Origin: an uncultured Acidimicrobiales bacterium
GTDB taxonomy: Bacteria > Actinomycetota > Acidimicrobiia > Acidimicrobiales > SZUA-35
Assembly: GCA_937976305.1 (NCBI GenBank)
Contig: CALJSB010000060.1
Location: 1 to 64,000 of the forward strand
Length of the DNA stretch: 64,000 nucleotides
Reading direction: 5' to 3'
Below are positions 49,233 through 60,051 of the stretch, in pieces; the stretch's first letter is position 1, and each line of letters opens with the position of its first letter. A program made the translations under genes and the position numbers. The notes under the pieces are model-generated. The model was not told the origin of the DNA. It did no database searches and saw nothing but the letters and a program-made list of their open reading frames with translations.

Positions 49233-50035
49233 GATCCTGCCGAGTCCTCAGCGACATCGTCAGCGGGCTCGTCGACGGTGAGGTCGATCTCTACCTCGTC
49301 CTCAGTGAGGTCAACATCGGCGGTGAGGTCGATATCGACCTCGGACCCGTCTGCCGGGTACCCGGCCTCGTTGTCGACTCGGAGCGACTGCTCGAGTGCT
49401 TCGACGACCGATGCGGCCGGAACAAAATCGCCGAGCGGCGGTAGATCCTTCAGCGACGCAAGCCCGATTCGTTCGAGAAACAGCTGCGTGGTGCCGTACA
49501 TGATCGCCTGACCGGGCCCTGCGTCGCGAGCTACTTCATCGACGTAGCCCCGTTGCACGAGCGTGCGCAGCACACCATCGACGTTGACGCCACGAATGGC
49601 CGACACCTGACCTCGAGAAATCGGCTGCTTGTAGGCCACGATCGACAGGGTTTCGAGTGCGGCTCCCGACAGCCGGGCGGTTTGTCCCTCGAGCGCAAAG
49701 CGTTCGACGTAGGGGGCGCACACCGGATTGGTCTGGTAGCGCCATCCGCCGGCGACCTCGGCCAGCTCGAATCCGCGCCCCTCAGAGGCGTAACTCTCGG
49801 CCAAGCGGTGACAGATCTCGATCACCACATCGACCGGCAGCTCGACCATTTGGGCCAACAGTTGCGAGGGCGCTGGGTCAGACGACGACAGCACGATCGC
49901 CTCGATGGCCATCGCCGCTTCGTTCAGCGCCTGCTCAGACGGCGGACCAGCCGTGACACTGGGTGCCTCTGGCTTTTGAGCGGTCGGCTCGTCAATCGGT
50001 TCTTCTGGGACTTGTGGGACTTCTTCTTCAGACAT
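49229..50035 (-). CDS. scpB: Segregation and condensation protein B
   Basis: 268 aa from ATG 50035, 11 bp after the scpA stop. Two winged-helix domains are seen: LNEAAMAIEAIVLSSSDPAP...GGWRYQTNPVCAPYVERF and LSGAALETLSIVAYKQPISR, GQVSAIRGVNVDGVLRTLV, YGTTQLFLERIGLASLKDLP. The N-terminus and the C-terminal ~65 residues are acidic (repeated D-L-T-x-D-E). It bridges ScpA and SMC in the condensin complex. No smc gene is in the window. Confidence 0.95.
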   Translation of the reverse strand: MSEEEVPQVPEEPIDEPTAQKPEAPSVTAGPPSEQALNEAAMAIEAIVLSSSDPAPSQLLAQMVELPVDVVIEICHRLAESYASEGRGFELAEVAGGWRYQTNPVCAPYVERFALEGQTARLSGAALETLSIVAYKQPISRGQVSAIRGVNVDGVLRTLVQRGYVDEVARDAGPGQAIMYGTTQLFLERIGLASLKDLPPLGDFVPAASVVEALEQSLRVDNEAGYPADGSEVDIDLTADVDLTEDEVEIDLTVDEPADDVAEDSAGS

Positions 50036-50046
50036 GCTCCGCCTTC

Positions 50047-50931
50047 TCAGCCTTCGTAGAGATCGACGCCAGCCATCACGGCTTGGGCTTCGATCTCGCC
50101 GCCTATCCATTCGATGCGCAAATCGCCGAACGCCGTGGTTTGGTCGATCTCGATGAAGCCCTGTTTGAAGAGCTCCAACACTGCAAGGAATCGGACCACC
50201 ACTTCGACTCGCTCGACGAGGCCGGCGGTCAACGAACGGAACGAGACGGGGCCAGAACGAGGAAGCTCGTCGAGCATCTCTTCGATCGCATCGGTGACAC
50301 TTGCCGTGACGCTCGTGACGTGAAACAGATCAACGACGGGTTCAGCTGGCGGCGTCATCGCCTTGATGAACGACTTGCGAAGTCGATCGCCGGTGACTCC
50401 GGCGAGAAGATCAGGTGTGAGTTCGAGGAACTGATCTTCGAGACCAGCTCGTCGGGCAACGACTCGTGATGCGTTGGTGGTCAGATCATCGAGGATCTTC
50501 GCTGCATCCTTGAAGGTCTTGCACTCGAGCAGGCGAGACAACAGCAGATCGCGCTCTTCCCAGATGCCGAGTTCGTCGTCGAGATCGAAGTCGTCGTCGA
50601 CCGGGAGCAGACGGCGGCACTTGAGTTCGACCAGCGTGGCCGCAATGAGCAGGAACTCCGTGGCCGTCTCGAGATCGCAGAGATCCATCTGCTCGATCTC
50701 GGCCAGATACGCATCAACGATCGTTGACAGCGAGATCTCGTAGAGATCGACTTCGTCTTTCAAGATGAGGTGCAGCAGCAGGTCGAACGGACCTTCGAAG
50801 CCTTCGGTGGAGACTCGATAGCCCTGGTGTTCGGATTCACCGCTGTTGGCGACGTCAGGATCGCTGGGTTGGCCCGGGTTCGGGTCTTGGGTGCGTTCGG
50901 CGGCGCGAGGAGTTTCGTCTACAAATGACAC
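50047..50931 (-). CDS. scpA: Segregation and condensation protein A (kleisin)
   Basis: 294 aa from GTG 50931. The start is supported by a TAGAAT -10 7 nt upstream. The kleisin N-domain GFEGPFDLLLHLILKDEVDL, then YEISLSTIVDAYLAEIEQMD and LETATEFLLIAATLVELKCR are conserved; the C-terminal winged helix (VVVRFLAVLELFKQGFIEID) closes on the SMC head. An acidic, Pro-rich N-terminal extension of about 37 residues precedes the core. It is divergent from trpS over 56 bp. Confidence 0.95.
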   Translation of the reverse strand: MSFVDETPRAAERTQDPNPGQPSDPDVANSGESEHQGYRVSTEGFEGPFDLLLHLILKDEVDLYEISLSTIVDAYLAEIEQMDLCDLETATEFLLIAATLVELKCRRLLPVDDDFDLDDELGIWEERDLLLSRLLECKTFKDAAKILDDLTTNASRVVARRAGLEDQFLELTPDLLAGVTGDRLRKSFIKAMTPPAEPVVDLFHVTSVTASVTDAIEEMLDELPRSGPVSFRSLTAGLVERVEVVVRFLAVLELFKQGFIEIDQTTAFGDLRIEWIGGEIEAQAVMAGVDLYEG

Positions 50932-50938
50932 TGATGTG

Positions 50939-50944
50939 ATTCTA
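50939..50944 (-). promoter_or_regulatory. -10 element of scpA
   Basis: TAGAAT (minus strand), near-consensus, ends 7 nt before the GTG at 50931; leaderless arrangement. Confidence 0.55.
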
Positions 50945-50973
50945 AATGGTCCGCAGGTGTTTACCGCGGCCCC

Positions 50974-50979
50974 TACGCT
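50974..50979 (+). promoter_or_regulatory. -10 element of trpS
   Basis: TACGCT ends 8 nt before the GTG at 50988, fixing that start over an ATG at 50946. Confidence 0.5.
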
Positions 50980-50987
50980 ACTCCCCC

Positions 50988-52001
50988 GTGACTTCATCCT
51001 CTTCGGCCACCTCAGGTCGACCTCGTGTTTTCAGCGGAATTCAGCCCTCGGGATCCACCCACCTCGGCAACTACCTCGGTGCGCTCAAGAACTGGCACCT
51101 TCTGCAAGATGATCACGACGCGGTGTATTGCATCGTCGACCTTCATGCCTTGACGCTTCCCAAGGAACCCGGCGAGGTCAAGACCGGCACACTCGAGATT
51201 GCTCGCATGATGTTGGCCTCGGGGATCGATCCCGAGCGCTCGGTCTTCTTCGTGCAGTCACACGTGCCGGCTCACGCCGAGCTCGGCTGGCTCATGCAGA
51301 CAGTGGCGTCCTACGGCGAACTCAGCCGGATGACGCAGTTCAAGGACAAATCGAGCCGTGACTCCGGCTTCGTTGGCGCTGCGCTGTTCACCTACCCAGC
51401 GCTCCAGGCCGCCGACATCTTTCTCTACGACACCGATGTGGTGCCGGTCGGCGACGATCAACGGCAACACATCGAGCTCAGCCGAGATGTCGCGACCCGC
51501 TTCAACTCCCGCTATGGCGACACCTTCGTTGTGCCCGAACACCGCATTCCCGAGTCAGGGGCACGGGTGATGGACCTCCAACACCCTGAAAACAAGATGT
51601 CGAAGTCGGTCGACAGTCCGCTGGGCACAATCGACATGCGCGACACACCGAAGGACATCGAAAAGAAGTTCAAGAAGGCCGTGACCGACAACGACGGCGA
51701 GGTGCGTTTCGATCGGGAGCAAAAGCCCGGCGTGTCGAACCTGCTCGACATTCTTGCTGCCACAGGTGGCAGTGATCCCGTCGAACTCGCCGCCACGTAC
51801 GAACAATACGGGCCGCTCAAGGCCGACACGGCGGCTTCGGTGCTCGCCGTTGTCGAGCCGATTCAAGACAAGCTCGCCTCGATTCCCGACGACGACATCA
51901 TCGATGCCCTCGCTGTCGGTGCGGATAAGGCAGCAGCGATCGCCGAGCCGGTACTCGATCGGGCCTACGAAGCGGTCGGCCTGCTTCGCCGCCGAGTCTG
52001 A
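50988..52001 (+). CDS. trpS: Tryptophanyl-tRNA synthetase
   Basis: 337 aa from GTG 50988. Class I signatures are present: FSGIQPSGSTHLGNYLGALK (HIGH-like HLGN) and PENKMSKSVDSPLGTIDM (KMSKS). VPVGDDQRQHIELSRDVATR and FTYPALQAADIFLYDTDVV are typical of bacterial TrpRS. It charges tRNA-Trp. The first ten or so residues are Ser/Thr-rich and not conserved. It faces the HD-domain gene convergently, 6 bp away. Confidence 0.96.
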   Translation: MTSSSSATSGRPRVFSGIQPSGSTHLGNYLGALKNWHLLQDDHDAVYCIVDLHALTLPKEPGEVKTGTLEIARMMLASGIDPERSVFFVQSHVPAHAELGWLMQTVASYGELSRMTQFKDKSSRDSGFVGAALFTYPALQAADIFLYDTDVVPVGDDQRQHIELSRDVATRFNSRYGDTFVVPEHRIPESGARVMDLQHPENKMSKSVDSPLGTIDMRDTPKDIEKKFKKAVTDNDGEVRFDREQKPGVSNLLDILAATGGSDPVELAATYEQYGPLKADTAASVLAVVEPIQDKLASIPDDDIIDALAVGADKAAAIAEPVLDRAYEAVGLLRRRV

Positions 52002-52007
52002 CCACGC

Positions 52008-52553
52008 TCAGTCGTCGTCGCACGCCTTCAGCACGGCGGCAATGTCTGGCGTGACCCGCCAGCGAACTTGGGGACGGTGGTGATCGCCGGCCCATGAAGA
52101 GGTCAGGCGGTCGGCTCCTGCGTCGATGAGCAACTGCTCGCCCAATTCGGGGTGTCGTCGGTATTGGGCCAGCTTTTTGAGAGATACCAGCCGTTTCCGC
52201 GGCGCTGACTGGTCGAGCCATTGGTCGGCCAGCGAATCGTCAGCAACAGCCCAGACCATCGTGGCGACGACCCGGGCCGGTGTGCGGTAGCCGCTGACGA
52301 CTTTGCCGACGTCATGGAGCAACGCCGCGGCCACAACAGGCCGCTCGGGTTCTCCGAGTTTGGCCACGACGGCTCGGGCCACTTCGATCGCGTGACGACG
52401 ATCGGGATTGTTCATTCGCTCCCAGAGCTGCACTTCACCATCGAGCAGGTGCAAGCGAGCCCACCGATCATCCTCAGCCGGTGGAGCCCCAGGTTTGATG
52501 GCACCGAAGAAACGCCGGGCCAAATGAGCTGCGTCGGCCAGCAACCCACTCAC
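52008..52553 (-). CDS. HD-domain hydrolase
   Basis: 181 aa from GTG 52553, overlapping the NUDIX gene stop (GTGA). The metal-binding HD motif is in VVAAALLHDVGKVVSGYRTP, preceded by NNPDRRHAIEVARAV (first His) and followed by AGDHHRP near the C-terminus. The family hydrolyses phosphodiester or phosphomonoester bonds in nucleotides. Similar small proteins are found next to pyrG and the NUDIX gene in actinobacteria; the substrate is unknown. Confidence 0.85.
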   Translation of the reverse strand: MSGLLADAAHLARRFFGAIKPGAPPAEDDRWARLHLLDGEVQLWERMNNPDRRHAIEVARAVVAKLGEPERPVVAAALLHDVGKVVSGYRTPARVVATMVWAVADDSLADQWLDQSAPRKRLVSLKKLAQYRRHPELGEQLLIDAGADRLTSSWAGDHHRPQVRWRVTPDIAAVLKACDDD

Positions 52554-53119
52554 CAACCGAGTTTGCGGGCAGCCGCCAGTATCCCGATGATCGACTTGGC
52601 ATCGGTGATCGATCCATCCGTAGCCATCTGCACGGCAACCGCAGCCGGCACCCGGCGGACCACCATGTATTGCTCTTCGAGCGAGTCGACTCGACGCCCG
52701 ACTTCTTCCAGTTCGGTGGCCAGATAGATCTCTTGGAACTCGTCGCAGAACCCCGGCGAGTGGTGCAGGTTGATCAGCGGTTCGAGCTTGCCCGCCCGCT
52801 TTCCGATCTCTTCTTCGAGCTCTCGAGCGATGGTGTCGAGACCGGGCTCGCCTTCGACGTCTTTCTTGCCCGCCGGGATCTCCCACATGTCTTCGTCGAT
52901 GGGGGCTCGATACTGGCGGACCAAGAACACCTCGCCGTCCTCAACCGCAACAGCTGAGACAGCCCCGGGGTGGCGAACGATGTCGCGAACGAACTCACCC
53001 TCGGGTCCGTTGAAGATGCCGTTGCGAAACGACACCACCTGTCCGTCGTGAACCACGTCGTCGCGAACGAACTCGAAGGGGGAACGAGCTTCAGCCCCGT
53101 CGGGCGAGACTTCCGCCAT
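52550..53119 (-). CDS. NUDIX hydrolase (ADP-ribose pyrophosphatase-like)
   Basis: 189 aa. The Nudix box is present with one extra residue between the first Gly and Glu: IPAGKKDVEGEPGLDTIA followed by RELEEEIG. VRQYRAPIDEDMWEIPAGK upstream and HHSPGFCDEFQEIYLA downstream are characteristic of ADP-ribose pyrophosphatases. It lies 15 bp after pyrG, as in mycobacteria (Rv1699-Rv1700), and overlaps the HD gene. Substrate choice among ADP-ribose and similar compounds is by resemblance only. Confidence 0.92.
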   Translation of the reverse strand: MAEVSPDGAEARSPFEFVRDDVVHDGQVVSFRNGIFNGPEGEFVRDIVRHPGAVSAVAVEDGEVFLVRQYRAPIDEDMWEIPAGKKDVEGEPGLDTIARELEEEIGKRAGKLEPLINLHHSPGFCDEFQEIYLATELEEVGRRVDSLEEQYMVVRRVPAAVAVQMATDGSITDAKSIIGILAAARKLGW

Positions 53120-53134
53120 GTTGTCTCCCCTAGC

Positions 53135-54805
<1,671 letters not shown>

Positions 54806-54916
54806 CTACCCCTTTGCTCCGCTCGTGTAATTTAGCGCGCTCGGTCGCCTTCCAGGCTGATGACCTCAGATCCGTCCGGACTTTGCGTGCTGTGCCAATC
54901 TGACCGACGATCTTGC

Positions 54917-56167
54917 ATGCTCAACGCCGCCGCTGACCCCAGCCGTCTCGGACTCGATCCGAACCGTCTCGCCCGAATCGACGAGTTCGTCAAGACGAAC
55001 TATCTCGACACCGGCCGCTATCCCGGGTTTTCGTGTCTCGTCGCCCGCAACGGCGAGGTCGCTCATCTCTCACACCAGGGGTATGAGCCAGACGCGATGT
55101 TTCGCATCTATTCGATGTCGAAACCAATCACGTCAATTGCGCTTCTCCAGCTCATCGAACAAGGAAAGGCCAAGCTCGGCGACCCGGTCTCGGCGTTCAT
55201 CCCATCGTTCGCCAACCTGCGGGTCTGGGAGGACGGCAGCCCGACGACCTTCACCACCACCTTTCCCGAACGTGAGATGTGCGTCCAAGACTTGCTCACC
55301 CACACCTCGGGTTTGACCTACGGGTTCATGGGCAACCACCCCGTCGATGCCCTCTACCGCAAGAGAGGGGTCGAACGAGCAGCCCCGGGTAACTCGCTCA
55401 CCGACATGCTCGACAAGCTGGCAGAGATTCCGCTGCTCTTCTCGCCCGGCACGCAGTGGAGCTACAGCGTCGCCACCGATGTGTGTGGCGCCCTCGTCGA
55501 GATCATCTCGGGCCAGCGACTCGATGCCTATTTCGACGAGCACATCCTCGGCCCGCTCGGGATGTCAGACACCGGCTTCTTCGTGGACGACGCCAACGGC
55601 GATCGCCTCACCACGAACTATGCGCTCGCCAGCGTGTCGCCATTCGGTGTGCCCGAGGGCGCTGCCAACGATCCGTTGGTAAACGACGACACCGTGATGA
55701 TCGACGACGGAAGCGAGAACTCGCCCTACCGCTCCGAACCGAGCTTCTTCTCTGGTGGTGGCGGTCTCGTGTCGACGATGGCTGACTACTACCGCTTCTG
55801 TCAGATGCTGCTCGGGAAAGGCGAACTCGATGGTATTCGGATCATCGGCCGCAAGACGCTCGAGTACGCCACGACGAACCACCTCCCGGAGGGCCGTGAT
55901 CTGGCATCCATGGGACAGGCGGTGTTCAGCGAGACCACCTACACCGGCGTTGGATTCGGATTGGGCTTCTCGGTGATGCTCGACCCCGCGCAGGCCCAGG
56001 TGATCAGTTCGCCCGGCGAGTTTGCGTGGGGCGGCGCCGCATCGACGCTGTTTTGGGTCGACCCGGCCGAGGAGCTCATTGTGATCGGCCTCACGCAGCT
56101 CATGCCGTCGTCGGCCTACCCCATTCGCCAAGAGCTCAAATCACTGGTCTACGGCGCCCTGACGTGA
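54917..56167 (+). CDS. Beta-lactamase-fold serine hydrolase (class C/esterase family)
   Basis: 416 aa from ATG 54917 (an ATG at 54860 is possible but adds unconserved residues). The S-x-x-K motif is Ser66-Met-Ser-Lys69 in FRIYSMSKPITSIALLQLIE; the second-motif tyrosine is Tyr184 in QWSYSVATD. DLLTHTSGLTYGF and FFSGGGGLVSTMADYYRFC are typical of the esterase/DD-peptidase-like branch; no signal peptide is seen, so an intracellular esterase or peptidase is more likely than antibiotic resistance. Its TGA overlaps the next gene (GTGA). Confidence 0.9.
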   Translation: MLNAAADPSRLGLDPNRLARIDEFVKTNYLDTGRYPGFSCLVARNGEVAHLSHQGYEPDAMFRIYSMSKPITSIALLQLIEQGKAKLGDPVSAFIPSFANLRVWEDGSPTTFTTTFPEREMCVQDLLTHTSGLTYGFMGNHPVDALYRKRGVERAAPGNSLTDMLDKLAEIPLLFSPGTQWSYSVATDVCGALVEIISGQRLDAYFDEHILGPLGMSDTGFFVDDANGDRLTTNYALASVSPFGVPEGAANDPLVNDDTVMIDDGSENSPYRSEPSFFSGGGGLVSTMADYYRFCQMLLGKGELDGIRIIGRKTLEYATTNHLPEGRDLASMGQAVFSETTYTGVGFGLGFSVMLDPAQAQVISSPGEFAWGGAASTLFWVDPAEELIVIGLTQLMPSSAYPIRQELKSLVYGALT

Positions 56168-56796
56168 ACGTCACCGGCCACATCGCGGTTGCGGCCGGGG
56201 TCAGCGACGACCCTCGGGTGCTCCTCGGTGCCGCGCTCCCCGACCTGGCGACCTTCGGCGGTCACCGGTTGATGCGCAAGGCCCGCCATCCGGCCATCGC
56301 CGAGGGCATTCGCCTGCACCACCGAACCGACGATGCATTCCACGGGTCGGAGTGGTTTCGGAGCCGACAGCGCCGATTGCGAGCCGACCTGGCAGATCGC
56401 GGTGTGGCCCGCGGTCCAGCACGCGCCGCGGCCCACGTCGGGCCCGAGATGTTGATCGACGGCACGCTCCTCGAAGACCAGCATGTTCGCGAACAACTCG
56501 ACACTGCGTTCGCTGAGTTGGCCGTTGAAGAGAACCACCTCGTCGCTCTCGTTGATGATCCCGAATGGCCCGACCACTTGGTCGCCCTCCAGGCTCGGGG
56601 CTTGCCGACTGACTACGCCGATCCCGATGCCGTGGCCAGAAGGCTCGAACGCATCCTTCGTCGGAGGCCGCGCCTCGCACTGGTTGCCGACCACGTCCCT
56701 GCCGTGGCCGAGGCCCTCAGCATCGAAGCACCGGGCATCGCCGAGACAACACAGGATCTCGTCGACGAACTCGTCGAGCTGGTGAGTGCGGGCTAG
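56164..56796 (+). CDS. AcpH/DUF479-like protein (possible acyl-carrier-protein phosphodiesterase relative)
   Basis: 210 aa from GTG 56164, overlapping the serine hydrolase stop. The N-terminal NVTGHIAVAAGVSDDPRVLL, LGAALPDLATFGG, then EGIRLHHRTDDAFHGSEWFR resemble the AcpH arrangement (G-N-x-x-x-D, then G-I-x-x-H-x-x-I-D), which belongs to the HD-like metal-dependent superfamily. AcpH removes phosphopantetheine from acyl carrier protein; this assignment is by motif only. Its stop overlaps the recN stop (CTAG). Confidence 0.6.
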   Translation: MNVTGHIAVAAGVSDDPRVLLGAALPDLATFGGHRLMRKARHPAIAEGIRLHHRTDDAFHGSEWFRSRQRRLRADLADRGVARGPARAAAHVGPEMLIDGTLLEDQHVREQLDTAFAELAVEENHLVALVDDPEWPDHLVALQARGLPTDYADPDAVARRLERILRRRPRLALVADHVPAVAEALSIEAPGIAETTQDLVDELVELVSAG

Positions 56797-58373
56797 GTCG
56801 GGTCTGCGCCGGCGGCGAGCAGCTCTTTCGCGTGGCTCCGGGCGCTCTTGGAGTCGGGCTTGCCCGACAACATGCGGGCCAACTCGGTGACTCGACCCTT
56901 GCGATCGAGCAGTGAGATCTCCGAGACCGTGTCGTCGGTGCCCTGCCGCTTCTCGACGATGAGGTGGCTGTCGGCACAGGCGGCCACCTGAGGGAGGTGG
57001 GTGACGACAAGCACCTGGTGGCGGTCGCCCAACGCGGCGAGCGCTGAGCCAACGGCATGCCCGGCTTCGCCACCGATACCGGCGTCGACTTCGTCGAACA
57101 CGAGAATCGGGGGTGCTTCAGACAGCACGCTGCGTAGCGCCAGCATGGTTCGAGCCAGCTCGCCGCCAGAAGCAACCTTGGACAGCGGCTGGAGAGCCGA
57201 ACCCGGGTTTGCTGCCAGCTGAAAGACCACTTCAGAACCATCGTCGGCGCCAACCTCGACAGCAACCTTGGCCTTGGGCATGGCGAGCCGTTGCAGCCAA
57301 TTCTCAATCGCTCGAGCCAGGTCGGGGGCCGCCGCCTCACGGGCGCTGCGCACCGCAGCCGCGGCAACGGCAAGTTCGGCCGCTGCTTCGGCCTTCTCTT
57401 CATCGAGGCGTTCGGCTCGGGCGTCGTAAGCAACCAGCTCGGCCAATCGATCGGCGAGCAGGCGATGTTCTGCCATCACCTCGCCGAGATCGTCGCCGTA
57501 CTTCCGACAGAGCTGGTGGAGCTGGTGCCGCCTGTTTTGGACCGCCTCGAGCGCTGCAGGATCCGGGTCGATGCCATCACCGACTGCCCGAATCGCGTCG
57601 ACCAGGTCGTCGAGTTCAGCGAGCAGATCTCGCAAGCGAGCACTCTCGTCGCGGTAGGGCGAGCGTCCTTCGAGCCGACCGAGCGCGAGGGCCAAACGAT
57701 CGCGAGCTCCGTCGTCGCCGACGAGATCGTCGAGCACCAGACCCGACGCGGCCTGATGTTCGACGGCGTTGGCCAGCAGCTCCTCGGTGTCGGCCAGGCG
57801 AGTGTCTTCAGCTGCGTCTTCGATGGCAGCATCGTCGAGCTCGCGCACTTGGTAGCGAAGCAGATCGAGCTCGCGGGCCCGGGTTCGTTCGTCGCCACCG
57901 AGTTCACCGAGCGCAGCCTCGATGTCGACCATGCGCTTCCGTGCTCCTTCGAGCTTGGTGAGATCAACGTGGCCAAACTGATCAAGGGCACCGCGTTGGG
58001 CCGGAACACCAAGCAGCGACTGATGGGAATGCTGACCGTGCAGGTCGACCAGTCGCGCACCGAGATCGGCCAACACCGACGCTGTGGCGGGACGCCCGTT
58101 GACATACGCCCGTGATCGACCATCGACCGGAATGACCCGCGTGAGGACGAACTCTTCATCGTCGAGCAAGAAACGACCATCGACCGTTGCCTCATCGGCC
58201 CCGGGTCGCACTAGACCGGGGTCGGCCCGCCCGCCCATCAGCAGATTGATGGCGTCGACCAGCATGGTCTTACCAGCGCCGGTCTCGCCGGTGAGGGCAA
58301 TCATCCCGCTTGGCAACTCGAGGGTGACCTGATCGATCACCCCGAGATTCGACACTGCAAGCTCACAAAGCAC
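56793..58373 (-). CDS. recN: DNA repair protein RecN
   Basis: 526 aa from GTG 58373, 9 bp after nadK. SMC-like organisation: Walker A LTGETGAGKTMLVDAINLLM (GETGAGKT 29-36), a central coiled-coil region (about 150-350), and a C-terminal ABC signature KVASGGELARTMLALRSVLS, Walker B ILVFDEVDAGIGGEAGHAVG and QVLVVTHLPQVAACADSHLI. It acts in double-strand break repair. The order tlyA-nadK-recN is the usual actinobacterial arrangement. Confidence 0.96.
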   Translation of the reverse strand: MLCELAVSNLGVIDQVTLELPSGMIALTGETGAGKTMLVDAINLLMGGRADPGLVRPGADEATVDGRFLLDDEEFVLTRVIPVDGRSRAYVNGRPATASVLADLGARLVDLHGQHSHQSLLGVPAQRGALDQFGHVDLTKLEGARKRMVDIEAALGELGGDERTRARELDLLRYQVRELDDAAIEDAAEDTRLADTEELLANAVEHQAASGLVLDDLVGDDGARDRLALALGRLEGRSPYRDESARLRDLLAELDDLVDAIRAVGDGIDPDPAALEAVQNRRHQLHQLCRKYGDDLGEVMAEHRLLADRLAELVAYDARAERLDEEKAEAAAELAVAAAAVRSAREAAAPDLARAIENWLQRLAMPKAKVAVEVGADDGSEVVFQLAANPGSALQPLSKVASGGELARTMLALRSVLSEAPPILVFDEVDAGIGGEAGHAVGSALAALGDRHQVLVVTHLPQVAACADSHLIVEKRQGTDDTVSEISLLDRKGRVTELARMLSGKPDSKSARSHAKELLAAGADPT

Positions 58374-58382
58374 GTGACGTCC

Positions 58383-59243
58383 TTACCGATCTTCGAGGCC
58401 GAACTTGTCTTTGAGCACGGTGTGAAAGTCGGTCTCGCCGTGCATCACGAATCTTGCCCGCCGGTCCGAAGCTCGACACAACACGCTCTGGCCGGGCTCG
58501 AGCCTCGTGAGTTGACGGCCGTCGATCGAAACGATGGCGGGGCGGTAGCCGTCGATGGTGAGGCGCACCTCGGTAGAAGGTGCAAACACCATGGATCGAT
58601 TGAAGACCATGTGGGCGGCGACCGGCGTCAACACCAGCGCTTCAAAACCAGGCTCGACGATGGGGCCACCGGCAGACAACGAATAGGCCGTGCTCCCGGT
58701 TGGCGTGGCCACAATGAGACCATCAGCGAGGTAGCGGGTAAATCGCTTGCCAGAGATTTCGGCCACAACAGACACCGTGTGGCCCGGCTCGGCCCGCTCC
58801 ACAACAACCTCGTTGAGCGCGAAGGCCGTCTGCACCTCGGTCTCGGCCGTCTCCACCGTGACGTCGAGCAACATGCGCTCATCGATCGCAAGAGAACCGG
58901 CGTGCCACGCCGTGAGGGCCGCTTCGAGCTCATCTGGATCAACGGTCGTCAGATAGCCGAGGCGGCCGACATTGACACCCATGACGGGAACCTCGTGACG
59001 AGCGACCAGGTCGGTGGAGCGCAACATCGTGCCATCGCCACCAAGGCTCAGGCACACGTCAAGACCCTTGCCGAACACCGCATCGTCGGCCTCGCCGAGT
59101 TCCGGCCGACCCAGCAACTCGGCATCGACAGCAGGCAGACGCCCCTCAACACCACATGTCTCACACCACTCGAGGGCCCGAATGCCGAGTTCGACCGCTT
59201 CGGGGCGATGGTGGTGCAACACCAAGCCCACACTGATTCCCAT
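58383..59243 (-). CDS. nadK: NAD kinase
   Basis: 286 aa from ATG 59243, overlapping the tlyA stop (ATGA). The nucleotide-binding GGDGT motif is at 68-72 (LSLGGDGTMLRSTDLVA), followed by VNVGRLGYLTTVDPDELEAA, LNEVVVERAEPG and the TPTGSTAYSLSAGGPIVEPG region that binds NAD. It phosphorylates NAD to NADP using ATP or polyphosphate. The upstream extension to 59279 is not needed. Confidence 0.97.
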   Translation of the reverse strand: MGISVGLVLHHHRPEAVELGIRALEWCETCGVEGRLPAVDAELLGRPELGEADDAVFGKGLDVCLSLGGDGTMLRSTDLVARHEVPVMGVNVGRLGYLTTVDPDELEAALTAWHAGSLAIDERMLLDVTVETAETEVQTAFALNEVVVERAEPGHTVSVVAEISGKRFTRYLADGLIVATPTGSTAYSLSAGGPIVEPGFEALVLTPVAAHMVFNRSMVFAPSTEVRLTIDGYRPAIVSIDGRQLTRLEPGQSVLCRASDRRARFVMHGETDFHTVLKDKFGLEDR

Positions 59244-60016
59244 CAGCGATCCTCGGCCGACACATGGTGGGTCGGGCACACGAAGTGCGCCACGAACTCG
59301 AGATTGCCCGCAGATCCGGTCACCGGAGACTCCATGACCCCCAGCATGACAGCTCCCACTGACAGTGCGGCGCTCCTGACCTCTTGAATGACCCGTTCGT
59401 GAATGACGGGATCGGTGATGACACCACGGTTCTTCGAAGCTTCTTGGCGACCGGCCTCAAACTGCGGCTTGATCAGCAAGAGCATCGACGCACCGGGTTT
59501 CGCCAGCTCGACAAGCGTCGGGATGACCAACTTCAAGGAGATGAACGACAAATCACCGACAACAAGGTCGACTCGGCCGCCATCAGAAAGACGATCGACG
59601 TCGAGCGAACGCACGTCGGTCTGCTCCATGACGACAACCCGATCATCGGCCCGGATCTTCTCGTGCAGCTGGTGGGTGCCGACGTCAACGGCGTACACCT
59701 TCGCGGCCTTTCGTTGCAGAAGACAGTCGGTGAACCCACCCGTTGATGAACCAGCATCGAGCACCCGGAGACCGGTGGGATCGATCTCGTAGTGATCCAG
59801 CCCGGCCTCGAGCTTGCCGCCGGCCCGGCTCACGTACTTCGGTCCGGGCCCGAGGAGCTGCACATCCTCTGATGGCAAAACGAGACGAGCCGGCTTGGTG
59901 GTTGGGGCACCCCCAACAGTCACCCTGCCGGCTTCGATCTCACGTCGAGCTTCTTGTCGACTCGACACGAGCTCTCGACGAACGAGTTCTGCATCGAGCC
60001 GTCGACGGGTCGCCAT
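59243..60016 (-). CDS. tlyA: 16S/23S rRNA 2'-O-methyltransferase TlyA
   Basis: 257 aa. An N-terminal S4 domain (RRLDAELVRRELVSSRQEAR, AGRVTVGGAPTTKPARLV) precedes an FtsJ-type methyltransferase domain with SAM-binding VLDAGSSTGGFTDCLLQRKA and catalytic-type DLVVGDLSFISLKLVIPTLV and LLLIKPQFEAGRQEASKN. In mycobacteria TlyA methylates 16S C1409 and 23S C1920 and its loss gives capreomycin resistance. A TACCGT -10 lies 7 nt before the ATG. It heads the tlyA-nadK-recN unit. Confidence 0.96.
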   Translation of the reverse strand: MATRRRLDAELVRRELVSSRQEARREIEAGRVTVGGAPTTKPARLVLPSEDVQLLGPGPKYVSRAGGKLEAGLDHYEIDPTGLRVLDAGSSTGGFTDCLLQRKAAKVYAVDVGTHQLHEKIRADDRVVVMEQTDVRSLDVDRLSDGGRVDLVVGDLSFISLKLVIPTLVELAKPGASMLLLIKPQFEAGRQEASKNRGVITDPVIHERVIQEVRSAALSVGAVMLGVMESPVTGSAGNLEFVAHFVCPTHHVSAEDR

Positions 60017-60023
60017 GACCCGG

Positions 60024-60044
60024 ACGGTACTGGCGGGTTGCCAG
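60024..60044 (-). promoter_or_regulatory. -10 element and adjoining hairpin upstream of tlyA
   Basis: TACCGT (minus strand, 60024-60029) ends 7 nt before the ATG at 60016. A hairpin CTGGC/GCCAG (60030-60044) abuts it and lies 7 nt after the stop of the upstream gene. Confidence 0.45.
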
Positions 60045-60051
60045 CGTCAGT